The notes beneath the pieces were generated by a model. The model was given only the letters and a program-made list of their open reading frames with translations. It was not told the origin of the DNA and did not search any database. Made by a program: the position numbers and the translations under genes. Below, one piece after another: positions 1 through 9,472 of a DNA stretch of 64,000 bases. Position 1 is the first letter of the stretch. Each line of letters starts with the position of its first letter. Origin of the DNA: an uncultured Ferrovum sp. Lineage in GTDB: Bacteria > Pseudomonadota > Gammaproteobacteria > Burkholderiales > Ferrovaceae. The stretch is taken from NCBI GenBank assembly GCA_903893215.1, contig CAITLJ010000024.1:1-64000 (forward strand), given 5' to 3'.

Positions 1-31
1 ACTCTTTCCCTACACGACGCTCTTCCGATCT
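1..31. other. Sequencing adapter remnant (artefact)
   Basis: The first 31 bases match the 3' part of the standard Illumina TruSeq read-1 adapter, ending in the familiar GCTCTTCCGATCT. It is not genomic. Genomic sequence starts at about base 32, so the window start is an untrimmed contig end and nothing can be inferred about what lies to its left. Confidence 0.97.
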
Positions 32-32
32 T

Positions 33-122
33 GTTCAGCCGTCGCATCTGGACCGCTGCCATGCCCTCGACGTGCGCGGCGCGGTGGTACAGGAGTACTA
101 CCCACGCTGGTACCGGGCATAA
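33..122 (+). CDS. 3' end of a DUF2889-family gene (partial)
   Basis: An open frame enters from the adapter junction and stops at TAA 120-122. Its last residues include LDRCHAL and a final PRWYRA. DUF2889 proteins end with a similar short block (a CHA motif, a valine pair and an aromatic-rich tail), and in betaproteobacteria they often sit just upstream of sucC, as here. Only about 29 codons remain, so the family call rests on that tail and on the neighbourhood. The function of DUF2889 is not known. Confidence 0.5.
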   Translation, partial: VQPSHLDRCHALDVRGAVVQEYYPRWYRA

Positions 123-186
123 ACACCCTGAAATTGCGGCAGCGCGGTAAACTCGCTGGCTCTTGCCACAAGCGAGTTCAACCACA

Positions 187-1350
<1,164 letters not shown>

Positions 1351-1351
1351 T

Positions 1352-2230
1352 ATGTCGATCCTGATCAATAAAGACACCCGGGTGATGACCCAGGGCATCA
1401 CCGGCAAGACCGGCCAGTTCCATACCCGCGGCTGCAAGGACTACGCCAACGGTGCCAACTGCTTTGTGGCCGGCGTCACGCCGGGCAAGGGCGGCCAGGA
1501 CTTTGAAGGCACGCCGATCTACAACACCGTGGCCGAAGCCAAGGCCGCTACTGGCGCCACCGTGTCGGTGATCTATGTGCCGCCGCCGTTCGCTGCTGCC
1601 GCAATCGATGAAGCCGTGGAAGCCGACCTGGACCTGGTGATCTGCATCACCGAAGGGATCCCGGTGCGCGACATGATCCGCACCCGCTACAAGATGCAGG
1701 GCAAGCGCACCCGTCTGATCGGACCCAACTGCCCGGGCCTGATCACGCCGGACGAAATCAAGATCGGAATCATGCCGGGCCACATCCACAAGAAAGGCCC
1801 GATTGGCGTGGTGTCACGTTCCGGCACTCTCACTTACGAAGCCGTGGGCCAGTTGCGTGAGCTGGGACTCGGCCAGTCGAGCTGCGTGGGCATTGGCGGG
1901 GACCCGGTCAATGGCATGAAGCACATCGACGTGATGCGCCTGTTCAACGACGACCCCGACACCGAAGCCGTGATCATGGTGGGTGAAATCGGCGGTTCGG
2001 ACGAGGAAGAATGCGCGCAGTGGATCAAGGACAACATGCGCAAGCCGGTGATCGGCTTCATTGCCGGCGTCACCGCACCGGAAGGCAAACGCATGGGCCA
2101 CGCCGGCGCCATCATCTCGGGTGGCAAAGGCACTGCGCAGGAAAAGCTGGCGGTGATGGAAGCCTGTGGAATCAAGGTCACGCGCAATCCGGCCGACATG
2201 GGCAAGCTGCTCAAGTCCGTGCTGCGCTGA
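1352..2230 (+). CDS. sucD: Succinyl-CoA synthetase alpha subunit
   Basis: Alpha subunit that binds CoA and carries the phosphohistidine. The protein has 292 residues. The start [11 protein letters not shown] is the conserved N-terminus, and an in-frame upstream extension inside sucC is rejected. The N-terminal Rossmann-like CoA-binding domain includes VTPGKGG. The active-site loop [10 protein letters not shown] places the phosphorylated histidine at residue 250. It starts one base after the sucC stop, so the two subunits are co-translated. Confidence 0.97.
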   Translation: MSILINKDTRVMTQGITGKTGQFHTRGCKDYANGANCFVAGVTPGKGGQDFEGTPIYNTVAEAKAATGATVSVIYVPPPFAAAAIDEAVEADLDLVICITEGIPVRDMIRTRYKMQGKRTRLIGPNCPGLITPDEIKIGIMPGHIHKKGPIGVVSRSGTLTYEAVGQLRELGLGQSSCVGIGGDPVNGMKHIDVMRLFNDDPDTEAVIMVGEIGGSDEEECAQWIKDNMRKPVIGFIAGVTAPEGKRMGHAGAIISGGKGTAQEKLAVMEACGIKVTRNPADMGKLLKSVLR

Positions 2231-2235
2231 TGCAT

Positions 2236-2274
2236 GCGGGCGGGCGAGCCGGCTGCCCCAGCCAGCCCGTCCGC
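2236..2274 (+). terminator. GC-rich hairpin after sucCD
   Basis: The arms GCGGGCGGG (2236-2244) and CCCGTCCGC (2266-2274) pair with one G-U, and an inner pair 2248-2255/2259-2266 extends the hairpin. It lies six bases after the sucD stop. No T-run follows, so it may be a stability or Rho-assisted element instead of a classical intrinsic terminator. Confidence 0.4.
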
Positions 2275-2380
2275 TTATGACACACACCCCAATGTGGCGC
2301 ATGACTGAGCAGAAGGGCCGCCGACAGTCAGGGCACAGTCTGAATTGAGACCGCACAGGCCTGCTACGATCACGCCGGCC

Positions 2381-2425
2381 TGTCAGACCCTGGAAAATGC
2401 GCTATATTGTGGGAAATTTTCCCAC
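2381..2425 (+). promoter_or_regulatory. Putative promoter with operator palindrome
   Basis: A -10-like TATATT (2403-2408) lies 16 bases after a weak TGTCAG (2381-2386). It is followed at once by a perfect inverted repeat, GTGGGAAA-T-TTTCCCAC (2409-2425), where transcription would begin. The gene start is at 2441. The placement suggests a repressor site or a 5'-leader hairpin for the two following genes. Confidence 0.45.
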
Positions 2426-2440
2426 CCAAGAGTCACTGTC

Positions 2441-2842
2441 ATGCGTTCGTCAACCCGCCTCCTCTCCAGCGTGCTGGTCGCTGCCCTGTTTTTTGGTGCT
2501 CTGCCACCCGTCACGGCCAGCGCTGCAATGATCGATACACCCTCAGCGCTGTCCTGGCAAAGCAGTGGCGACATGCGCACCGATCTCGGCGACCTGCTCA
2601 ATCGTCAGGAAGTGCGTGACGCCCTGCAGGCACACGGCGTGCAAGCCGATGCGCTGACGGCGCGGGTAGCCGCCCTGAGCGACAGCGAAGCACGTGCCCT
2701 GCGACAGCAAATCGATACGGCTCCAGCCGGTGGGGACGGGGTGATCGGCGTGTTGTTCACGGTCTTCATCATTCTGCTGATCACCGACATTCTCGGTCTG
2801 ACCAAGGTGTTCCCGTTCACCCGGCCGATCAATCGCCACTGA
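2441..2842 (+). CDS. PA2779-family small exported protein
   Basis: Small protein of 133 residues. It has an N-terminal signal peptide (hydrophobic core at residues 6-24, cleavage expected after the ASA near residue 27), a charged helical middle with RQEVRDAL, and a C-terminal transmembrane helix followed by ITDILGLTKVFPF. That C-terminal signature is typical of the PA2779 family. The function is unknown. The gene is followed by a PA2778-type cysteine peptidase, and these two families commonly occur together, so the peptidase may act on or with this protein. The ATG at 2441 is chosen over an upstream in-frame start at 2345 because it gives a clean signal peptide. Confidence 0.8.
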   Translation: MRSSTRLLSSVLVAALFFGALPPVTASAAMIDTPSALSWQSSGDMRTDLGDLLNRQEVRDALQAHGVQADALTARVAALSDSEARALRQQIDTAPAGGDGVIGVLFTVFIILLITDILGLTKVFPFTRPINRH

Positions 2843-2966
2843 ATGACTATGTGATTCCCGCCGTGTCATGCGCGCGTACCAATGGCATGCCCTGCCGCAC
2901 AGCCAGTCCATCGTGCTCAGCTCGCCCGCGCGTGCGCACAAGCGCTTGATTCAGCCGCTTTCCGCC

Positions 2967-3950
2967 ATGCGCGGCTGGGAGAGACTTTGGCCGACCCACA
3001 GACTGCACTGCTGGGCGTTGCTTACCATGGCGCTCAGTCTGCAAGGCTGTGCGTTACTGGATGCCACCAGCTCCCCGACGTTCCCTGACCAGCACTTCGC
3101 TGCAAACACCACTGAACTTGCCGACGTGCCGTTCCATCCGGCCTCAGACCATCAGTGCGGCCCGGGGGCGCTGGCCAGCCTGCTGGGGCAATCCGGTGTG
3201 GTCGTGACCCCCTCTGACCTCGCTGCCGAGATCTACCTGCCCGGTCGCGAGGGCACACTGGGCATCGAACTGACTGCAGCCGTGCGGCGTTATGGTCGGT
3301 TGCCCGAACGGCTGCCGCCACGACTCGACGCCATTACGCAGGCACTGGCGCAGGGTCATGCGGTGCTGGTATTGCAAAATCTGGGGCTGGACTGGCTACC
3401 GCGCTGGCATTTCGCCACCGTGATCGGCTACGACGCCGAACGGGATGAGGTACTGTTGCATTCGGGGGAAGAGGCGCGCCAGGCACTGCCTGGTTTCACC
3501 TTTGAACACACCTGGAGCCGAAGCGGGCGCTTTGCGTTGATTGCCCTTCGCCACGACCAGCCACCGCTGTTCGCCACAGCAGCAGACTGGCTGCAAACGC
3601 TGGCGGACGCACATGCCGGACCGGATGCATGGCAGATAGCCACCGCGCGCTGGCCGGCGTCCGCCACCGCCTGGTTCGGACTCGGCAATGCCTGGCTGAC
3701 CCAGTCACCGGCTGCAGGAAATACACACAGCCAGGCCGAGCAGGCTTTTCGCCAGGCACTCGCCGCAGACTCCAGCTTTCTGCCCGCCGCCAACAACCTC
3801 GCCATGCTGCTGGCCAGGCGGGGCGAGCGACCGGCAGCGCTGCTCGTGCTTGATCAAGCACTGCAACATACGGATCAAGCCCGGGCTGAGGCAGATGCCA
3901 TGCGCCCAGCGCTGCTGCGTACACGCATCGAAATAGTCAATCAACCTTAG
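2967..3950 (+). CDS. PA2778-family C39-like cysteine peptidase lipoprotein with TPRs
   Basis: Predicted lipoprotein peptidase of 327 residues if started at ATG 2967. The signal segment ends in the lipobox LQGC (Cys28). The C39-like domain follows, with catalytic Cys64 in DHQCGPGAL and a histidine near residue 148 in RWHFATVIGYD. The C-terminal third, with AWFGLGNAWL and AANNLAMLLARRG, looks like tetratricopeptide repeats. An ATG at 2868 would add 33 residues but would push the hydrophobic core far from the N-terminus. Family knowledge places it in the envelope; its substrate is not known, and the adjacent PA2779-like protein is the natural candidate. Confidence 0.8.
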   Translation: MRGWERLWPTHRLHCWALLTMALSLQGCALLDATSSPTFPDQHFAANTTELADVPFHPASDHQCGPGALASLLGQSGVVVTPSDLAAEIYLPGREGTLGIELTAAVRRYGRLPERLPPRLDAITQALAQGHAVLVLQNLGLDWLPRWHFATVIGYDAERDEVLLHSGEEARQALPGFTFEHTWSRSGRFALIALRHDQPPLFATAADWLQTLADAHAGPDAWQIATARWPASATAWFGLGNAWLTQSPAAGNTHSQAEQAFRQALAADSSFLPAANNLAMLLARRGERPAALLVLDQALQHTDQARAEADAMRPALLRTRIEIVNQP

Positions 3951-4143
3951 CTATCTTGGTTGCAACTGAGTCGCCGGCGGAAGCATGACATGCGGGCGCA
4001 CGCCGATCCGTGGCGCTGTGCTGCGGTTGAGCCCACAAAGGCGCGCTGGGTGCGCCAGACGCTGATTCAAACGCCCTGCGCTGATATTTCCTGCAGCAAT
4101 TGGCTATGCTGGGACCCTCATTGACCTGTCCGGACCCGCCGCC

Positions 4144-5436
4144 ATGAGTACGCCGAGCACCAACCTGCTGGCCCAGCCCCTCACCCTGCCGAATGGCGCC
4201 GTGCTGCCCAACCGGCTGGCCAAGTCGGCAATGAGCGAGGCACTGGGCTCCTACGACAATCATGTCACCGACAGCCTGCCCAGTCTTTACCAGCGTTGGG
4301 CCGCCAGCGGTATCGGCCTGCTGATCACCGGAAACGTGATGATCGACCGACGTGCGCTGGGCGAACCCGGTAATGTGGTACTCGAAGACGACACCGACCT
4401 GCCCCTGCTGCGCCACTGGGCTGACGCAGCCACGCAACAGGGGGTGCCGATCTGGGTGCAGCTCAATCACCCGGGCAAGCAGGTGCCCAAGGGCCTCAAT
4501 CAGGGCTCGATTTCGCCGTCGGCAATCCCTTTCCGCAAAGAACTGCAGTCGTTTTTCGAGACGCCGCGCGCAATGACCGAGGCGGAAATCGAAGACGTGA
4601 TTCGCCGCTTTGGCCGCAGTGCGCTGCTCTGCCGTGAGGCCGGCTTCAGCGGCGTACAGATTCACGGTGCGCATGGCTATCTGGTCAGCCAGTTCCTGTC
4701 ACCGCATCACAACCAGCGTACCGATCGTTGGGGCGGCAGCGCCGAGGCGCGGCGCCGCTTCGTGCTCGCGGTCTACGCGGAAATTCGCAGCCAGGTGGGC
4801 GCTGGCTTTCCGATCGGAATCAAGCTGAATTCTGCAGACTTTCAGCGCGGCGGCTTCACTGAGGAAGAGTCGCTGGCCACCATTGAAGCGCTCAGCGCGG
4901 CCGGAATCGACCTGATCGAGATTTCCGGTGGCACTTACGAGGCCCCGGTGATGACCGGCGTAGGAGGCGCGGCCAAGGCACAGGCAGCGCGGGTGAGTGC
5001 GGCCGGTTCTGGCAAGCCAGCTTCCACGATTGCGCGCGAAGCCTATTTTCTGGAGTTTGCAGAGAAGGTGCGCGCCACGGTACGCACGCCGCTGATGGTG
5101 ACCGGAGGCTTTCGCACGGCGGCAGGCATGAACGCCGCCTTGGCCTCGGGCGCCCTCGATGTGGTTGGGATTGCGCGCCTGATGGCCATCGACCCCGATG
5201 CGCCTGCGAAGCTGCTGCGGGGCCAGAACAGTGCCGAAACCGTGCGACCGATCAAGACCGGCCTGAAGATGATTGATCGCATGGCGATCATGGAAATCAG
5301 CTGGTATACCCGGCAACTGCAGCGGATTGCTGCCGGGCGCGCGCCCAAGCCCCGGGAAAGCGGGCTCTACGCGCTGGTAGGCGCCCTGCTCGCCAGCGGC
5401 TGGGGTACCTTCCGCACCAGACGGCTACGCGCCTGA
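4144..5436 (+). CDS. OYE-family NADH:flavin oxidoreductase
   Basis: FMN-dependent TIM-barrel oxidoreductase of the old yellow enzyme superfamily, 430 residues. Signatures include GAHGYLVSQFLSPHHNQR near residue 175 (substrate histidine and barrel strand), IKLNSADFQRGGF, and the C-terminal phosphate-binding VTGGFRT. No iron-sulfur or NADPH domain like that of dienoyl-CoA reductase is present. The C-terminus has a hydrophobic stretch (LVGALLASGWGTF) that may contact the membrane. The substrate cannot be read from the sequence. Its last 12 bases overlap the 3' end of the convergent gene below. Confidence 0.85.
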   Translation: MSTPSTNLLAQPLTLPNGAVLPNRLAKSAMSEALGSYDNHVTDSLPSLYQRWAASGIGLLITGNVMIDRRALGEPGNVVLEDDTDLPLLRHWADAATQQGVPIWVQLNHPGKQVPKGLNQGSISPSAIPFRKELQSFFETPRAMTEAEIEDVIRRFGRSALLCREAGFSGVQIHGAHGYLVSQFLSPHHNQRTDRWGGSAEARRRFVLAVYAEIRSQVGAGFPIGIKLNSADFQRGGFTEEESLATIEALSAAGIDLIEISGGTYEAPVMTGVGGAAKAQAARVSAAGSGKPASTIAREAYFLEFAEKVRATVRTPLMVTGGFRTAAGMNAALASGALDVVGIARLMAIDPDAPAKLLRGQNSAETVRPIKTGLKMIDRMAIMEISWYTRQLQRIAAGRAPKPRESGLYALVGALLASGWGTFRTRRLRA

Positions 5437-5985
5437 GTCAAGCTGATGCCAGAGCACGTCGGACTGACCGGCCTGCAGGTTGAGCCAGCGTGCCATCACG
5501 AACAGCAGGTCGGACAGGCGGTTGATGTACTGAGCGCTGAACGGATTGCCGGTTTCCGCACGAAACAGTGCCACCAGACGGCGCTCTGCGCGGCGACAAA
5601 CGGTACGCGCCACATGCGCTTCGGCAGCCCACACATGCCCTCCAGGCAGGATGAACTCCTTCAGCGGCCCGAGCGGTTCATTGAAAAAATCGGTCTCGTG
5701 TTCAAGCCGGGTCACCTGGGCTTCCCCCAGACGGATGTAACCGGTACCTGGCAGGCAGAGCTCTGAACCGAGTTCGAACAGCTCGTGCTGGACGCGCACC
5801 AGGCATTCGTGCGCCGCGTTGGGCACCTTGGCCGCCAGCAGGCGACCCAGCAGCGCGTTGAGTTCGTCGACCTCGCCCATGGCTTCCACGCGCAGGGCCT
5901 CCTTGGCTACCCGGGCGCCGGTACCCAGGCCGGTGCTACCGTCGTCACCGGTGCGGGTGTAGATCTTGGTCAATCGGTTACCCAT
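5425..5985 (-). CDS. PduO-type cob(I)alamin adenosyltransferase
   Basis: Transfers the adenosyl group of ATP to cob(I)alamin, giving the adenosylcobalamin used by radical mutases and eliminases. The protein has 186 residues. The N-terminal TKIYTRTGDDGSTGLG (residues 6-21) is the ATP-binding signature of the PduO/MMAB family, and later parts hold LPGTGYI, FILPGGH and CRRAERR. The ATG at 5985 shares a base with the stop of the upstream acuI gene (TGATG), so translation is coupled. The upstream extension of the frame lies inside acuI and is rejected. Confidence 0.93.
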   Translation of the reverse strand: MGNRLTKIYTRTGDDGSTGLGTGARVAKEALRVEAMGEVDELNALLGRLLAAKVPNAAHECLVRVQHELFELGSELCLPGTGYIRLGEAQVTRLEHETDFFNEPLGPLKEFILPGGHVWAAEAHVARTVCRRAERRLVALFRAETGNPFSAQYINRLSDLLFVMARWLNLQAGQSDVLWHQLDSGA

Positions 5986-6971
5986 CAGCCGGCCACCTTG
6001 ACCAGGGTACGACCACGCGTCTGTCCGGCCAGCACGGCGCTGGCGGTGGCAATGGCCGCGCTCAGGGGAATCTCGACCGCCATGCTGGCAAGCCGCTGCG
6101 CCGATACGTGCTGTGCCAGCAGCGCCCAGGCCGCAGCGCGATGCGCATTCGACTGATACACGCTGTTGATGCCATACAGGCACACGCCGCGCAGGATGAA
6201 CGGCATCACAGTGGATGGAAAATCGGCACCCTGCGCCAGACCGCAGGCCGCCACTGCGCCATCGGACTTGGTGGCGGCACAGGCGTTGGCCAGTGTATGG
6301 CTGCCCACCGTATCCACCACCGCTGCCCAGCTTTCTTTCTGCAGGGGCTTGCCGGGTTCGCTCAGGGTGGTGCGGTCAACCACGCGTGCAGCGCCGAGCG
6401 CTTGCAGATACGCGTGTTCGCTGGTGCGACCGGTGGAGGCCACCACCTGAAAACCAAGCGAAGCCAGCAACGCGATCGCGACCGAACCCACGCCGCCGGC
6501 AGAACCGGTGACCAGCACTTCGCCCTGTTCGGGCGTCACGCCATGCTTCTGCAGGGCGAGCACGCACAGCGCAGCGGTCACGCCGGCGGTGCCATGCACC
6601 ATCGCATCACGCGCGCTGATTCCCGCAGGCAGCTTGAGCAGCCATTCGGCCGGCACCCGTACGCGCTCGGCAAGACCACCCCAGCGGGTTTCACCCAAGC
6701 CCCAACCGGTCAACACCACCTTGTCGCCCGCCTGCCACGCCGGATTCCGGCTTTCGCGCACCGTGCCGGCAAAGTCGATGCCAGGCACCATGGGCCAACT
6801 GCGCACCACCGCGCCCTTGCCGGTGATGGCAAGGCCGTCCTTGTAATTGAGCGTGGACCATTCCACGTCCACGTCCACGTCACCGTCCGGCAAGCCGGCT
6901 TCGTCGATGTCGGCAAGCTCGGCGTGGGTCACCCGATCGTGCTGGGTAAGCTGGATGCCTTTGAAAGTCAT
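5985..6971 (-). CDS. acuI: Acrylyl-CoA reductase (NADPH), AcuI/YhdH family
   Basis: Medium-chain zinc-independent reductase of 328 residues, expected to reduce acrylyl-CoA to propionyl-CoA with NADPH. Family features are STLNYKDGLA near residue 40, PGIDFAGTV, the loop GWGLGETRWGG, and the nucleotide-binding VTGSAGGVGSVA near residue 155. It is translationally coupled to the downstream cobalamin adenosyltransferase, which suggests a shared role in propionyl-CoA disposal. An MBL-fold hydrolase lies 29 bases upstream in the same operon. Confidence 0.9.
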   Translation of the reverse strand: MTFKGIQLTQHDRVTHAELADIDEAGLPDGDVDVDVEWSTLNYKDGLAITGKGAVVRSWPMVPGIDFAGTVRESRNPAWQAGDKVVLTGWGLGETRWGGLAERVRVPAEWLLKLPAGISARDAMVHGTAGVTAALCVLALQKHGVTPEQGEVLVTGSAGGVGSVAIALLASLGFQVVASTGRTSEHAYLQALGAARVVDRTTLSEPGKPLQKESWAAVVDTVGSHTLANACAATKSDGAVAACGLAQGADFPSTVMPFILRGVCLYGINSVYQSNAHRAAAWALLAQHVSAQRLASMAVEIPLSAAIATASAVLAGQTRGRTLVKVAG

Positions 6972-7000
6972 GCGGTGAGTCTCCTGAGTGTGCCTTGTAG

Positions 7001-7990
7001 TCAGCGCGCAGCGGCCGACAGTTCCCGGTCAAGCCAGATCTTCATACCATCGGCGTTAAGACCGAGGTCGATCCCGAGGATCGTGCGGGCTTCCGCCAGA
7101 TCGCCGGTCCAGCCTTGGGCGCGCAGCGCGTCGAAATAGATCTCCAGCAGTGGCTGCCGAAGCGCCGCCGCCCCGTCGGGTCCGGCGCCATGCGCACGCG
7201 CCGCCTGCACCTGGGCATCGACCTGCGCGAGCAGGTGTGGTGCCAACCGCTCTGGATGCAGCACCTCACCGGCATGGGTGGGGAACACTGCACGCGGCGC
7301 GCGTGCCATCAGCCGTTCCACGGTGGTGTGATAAGGGCCCGGCTCAAACTGGCTGGGCGAGGTGGTTGGCACGATGCAATGCCCGGCCTCGGTGCGGAAT
7401 TCGGCCAGGCACAGCCCGAAAGCATCGCCGGTAAACCAGCTGCGGCTGAGCGGATCCCAGATGCAGACATGATGGCGTGCATGACCCGGGCTGTCGATGA
7501 TCTCCAGCGTGCGGCCCGCCAGGGCCAATGTATCGCCATCATTGAGCGGCACGATGCGCTCGGCGGGCACTGGCACCAGGGTGCCGTATTCACGCGCAGC
7601 CACCTCGGCACCGTAAACGGCGCACACGGCTTCCATCAATGGCCCCGGATCAGCCATATGCCGCATGCCGCGCACATGCACCGCCAGCCGGGCATTGGGC
7701 AACAGCGTCAGCAACCGACCGGCCCCGCCGGCATGGTCAAGGTGGATGTGGGTAAGGATCACCCAGTCAACCGCGTCCGGTGCAAGACCGACCGAATCAA
7801 GCGCCTCCAGCAGGCGCGGCACGCTGTCATTCACACCCGTGTCAATGAAGGCGGCGCGGCCATCCTGCACCAGCAGATAGGCTGCATCGAAGCCGGGCCG
7901 GACATAGCCGGTATCGATCACCGTGATGCCGTCGGCCAGATGCCGGATCGGCGCGGATGAAGCGGACGTTGCATGATCTGACGTAAGCAT
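7001..7990 (-). CDS. MBL-fold metallo-hydrolase
   Basis: Metallo-beta-lactamase-fold hydrolase of 329 residues. The zinc motif HIHLDH is at residues 81-86, and further ligands are expected in SPGHARHH and near FPTHAGE. The ATG at 7990 begins MLTSDHATS; the longer upstream frame is antisense to neighbouring DNA and is not used. The closest functional subgroup (glyoxalase II-like, lactonase-like or other) cannot be fixed. It sits 40 bases downstream of the MidA-like methyltransferase gene and 29 bases upstream of acuI, all on the minus strand. Confidence 0.85.
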   Translation of the reverse strand: MLTSDHATSASSAPIRHLADGITVIDTGYVRPGFDAAYLLVQDGRAAFIDTGVNDSVPRLLEALDSVGLAPDAVDWVILTHIHLDHAGGAGRLLTLLPNARLAVHVRGMRHMADPGPLMEAVCAVYGAEVAAREYGTLVPVPAERIVPLNDGDTLALAGRTLEIIDSPGHARHHVCIWDPLSRSWFTGDAFGLCLAEFRTEAGHCIVPTTSPSQFEPGPYHTTVERLMARAPRAVFPTHAGEVLHPERLAPHLLAQVDAQVQAARAHGAGPDGAAALRQPLLEIYFDALRAQGWTGDLAEARTILGIDLGLNADGMKIWLDRELSAAAR

Positions 7991-8030
7991 GGGTTGCGCA
8001 TTCCTGAACGGGGCGATCCTGCCCCGGGCA

Positions 8031-9287
8031 TTATGCCTGTTCAAGGCCCAACTGGTGACTGCAGGCCAGCGGCCCGGGGCCATCGAACAGTGCCGCAGCG
8101 GGCAGACCGCGCTCGCCCGGCCGGACTGCCACCAGCACCTTGAAGCTCTCGCCCATCTCGGCCGGGCTGACCAGCTTCTGCAGGGCGGTAGTCTGGCGCA
8201 GCCAGTCCACACTGCCGGGCTGCAAGCCGGCATCGAGGGTCTCGAGCAGTCCGTGTCCGAGCAGGAATGCCGCCTGCGTGCAGAATTGCTGCAATACCAG
8301 CCCTGCCGAGTCCAGCCTCGCACCAATCGCCGTGAAATCAACGTGGGCAGTCAGGTCCTGCAGACCGGGCCACCAGAACGGATCATCGTGGGCATGATGC
8401 CGGTAATGGCACATCAGGGTGCCGCGCGTGCGCTGCGGCAGGTAAAGTTCGCGCGCCGGATACCCATAGTCAATCAGCAGCATCACTCCCTGCCGCAGGC
8501 AATCCGCCAGGGTGGCAACCCATGCAGAGGTGGCTGGCGCCAGCTCGAAGCGGGTGCCGGCCGGTGGCAGGCCGTGTGGTGCCCAGCGTGCCGCGGCCGC
8601 CGCCTGCTGCGCAGCGGACGCCGCTTGCAGGGTCCAGCCCAGCTGACCTTGCGCATCCACGGTCACTGCGCAGGCAAGAACGCTCCCTGCCTCATCGGTC
8701 TGCAACAGTTCCACCGGCAGGGCATCGAGCACTTCATTCGCCACGATGGCGCCAACAAAAGGTGCGGGCAGCGCCTGCAGCCACTCCACCCGCCCACGCA
8801 AATGTGCCGGCAACGCCTGCAGGGTGCGGCGCTGCTCTGCCTGCAGGGCGGGGCTGGGTTCCAGTATCCAGTAGCGGTCGGGCGCTGCACCGAGGGCGTC
8901 GAGTGCCGCCAGCAAGACCAGCGCGAGACGGCCAGTACCTGCACCCGGCTCGAGCACGGTCACTGCGTCCGACGCCGGACCACCGGGCGTGCCGACGTCA
9001 CCGGTGCGCAATGCACGCAGCCCTGGAGCCAGCGCGCGTGCCAAGGTACGACCAAACAGGGGGCTGATTTCCGGGGCCGTGGTGAAGTCGCCGGCCCCGT
9101 TGAAGCGCGCAGCACCCGCCGCGTAGTAGCCCAGGCCGGGAGCGTAGAGCACCTGTTCCATATATTGGTCAAAGGGCAGGCAGCCTTCGGAGCGGGCGAT
9201 GGCGACAGCCAGTTGCGCGCGCAGACGGGCGCTGTGCACCTGCGCATCGGCACTGGGCTCGGGAAGGACAGCCTGATTCGGCAACAT
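8031..9287 (-). CDS. MidA/NDUFAF7-family SAM-dependent methyltransferase
   Basis: Class I methyltransferase of the DUF185 family, 418 residues. Family signatures are GYYAAGAARFNGAGDFTTAP near residues 55-75, LFGRTLA, and the SAM-binding VLEPGAGTGRLA. The eukaryotic relative NDUFAF7 methylates a complex I subunit; bacterial substrates are mostly undefined. The ATG at 9287 follows a GGTGA ribosome-binding motif and starts MLPNQAV; earlier in-frame residues look like non-coding sequence. It is the first gene of the operon running to position 5425 and is divergent from puuD. Confidence 0.87.
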   Translation of the reverse strand: MLPNQAVLPEPSADAQVHSARLRAQLAVAIARSEGCLPFDQYMEQVLYAPGLGYYAAGAARFNGAGDFTTAPEISPLFGRTLARALAPGLRALRTGDVGTPGGPASDAVTVLEPGAGTGRLALVLLAALDALGAAPDRYWILEPSPALQAEQRRTLQALPAHLRGRVEWLQALPAPFVGAIVANEVLDALPVELLQTDEAGSVLACAVTVDAQGQLGWTLQAASAAQQAAAAARWAPHGLPPAGTRFELAPATSAWVATLADCLRQGVMLLIDYGYPARELYLPQRTRGTLMCHYRHHAHDDPFWWPGLQDLTAHVDFTAIGARLDSAGLVLQQFCTQAAFLLGHGLLETLDAGLQPGSVDWLRQTTALQKLVSPAEMGESFKVLVAVRPGERGLPAAALFDGPGPLACSHQLGLEQA

Positions 9288-9405
9288 CGACAATTCACCA
9301 GAAAAAACAGACGGCTGCGAACGCCGCCCGACAGGTCGCGACCAGACCCCTGTCCGGCCACCAGCCTGCATTATCCGGCCACGCCGCCAAAGGACATAGC
9401 AAAGC

Positions 9406-9456
9406 TTGTCCACCTGTCATCCGCGCTTCATACTCAGGGCACACCTTTACCTGAGT
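9406..9456 (+). promoter_or_regulatory. Promoter and operator of the polyamine operon
   Basis: A -35-like TTGTCC (9406-9411) is separated by exactly 17 bases from a -10-like CATACT (9429-9434). A perfect inverted repeat, ACTCAGG-N11-CCTGAGT (9432-9456), covers the -10 and the predicted start of transcription, 16 bases before the puuD ATG. This is where a repressor of polyamine catabolism would be expected to bind. Which regulator binds cannot be told from the sequence. Confidence 0.55.
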
Positions 9457-9472
9457 TGACCCAATTTCACGG

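Noticed and set aside
9445-9456. The 12-mer CTTTACCTGAGT shared by the puuD and uvrA leaders (also 61001-61012)
   Set aside because: Chance 12-mer matches are expected many times in 64 kb, and the uvrA copy lacks the second arm of the puuD inverted repeat.
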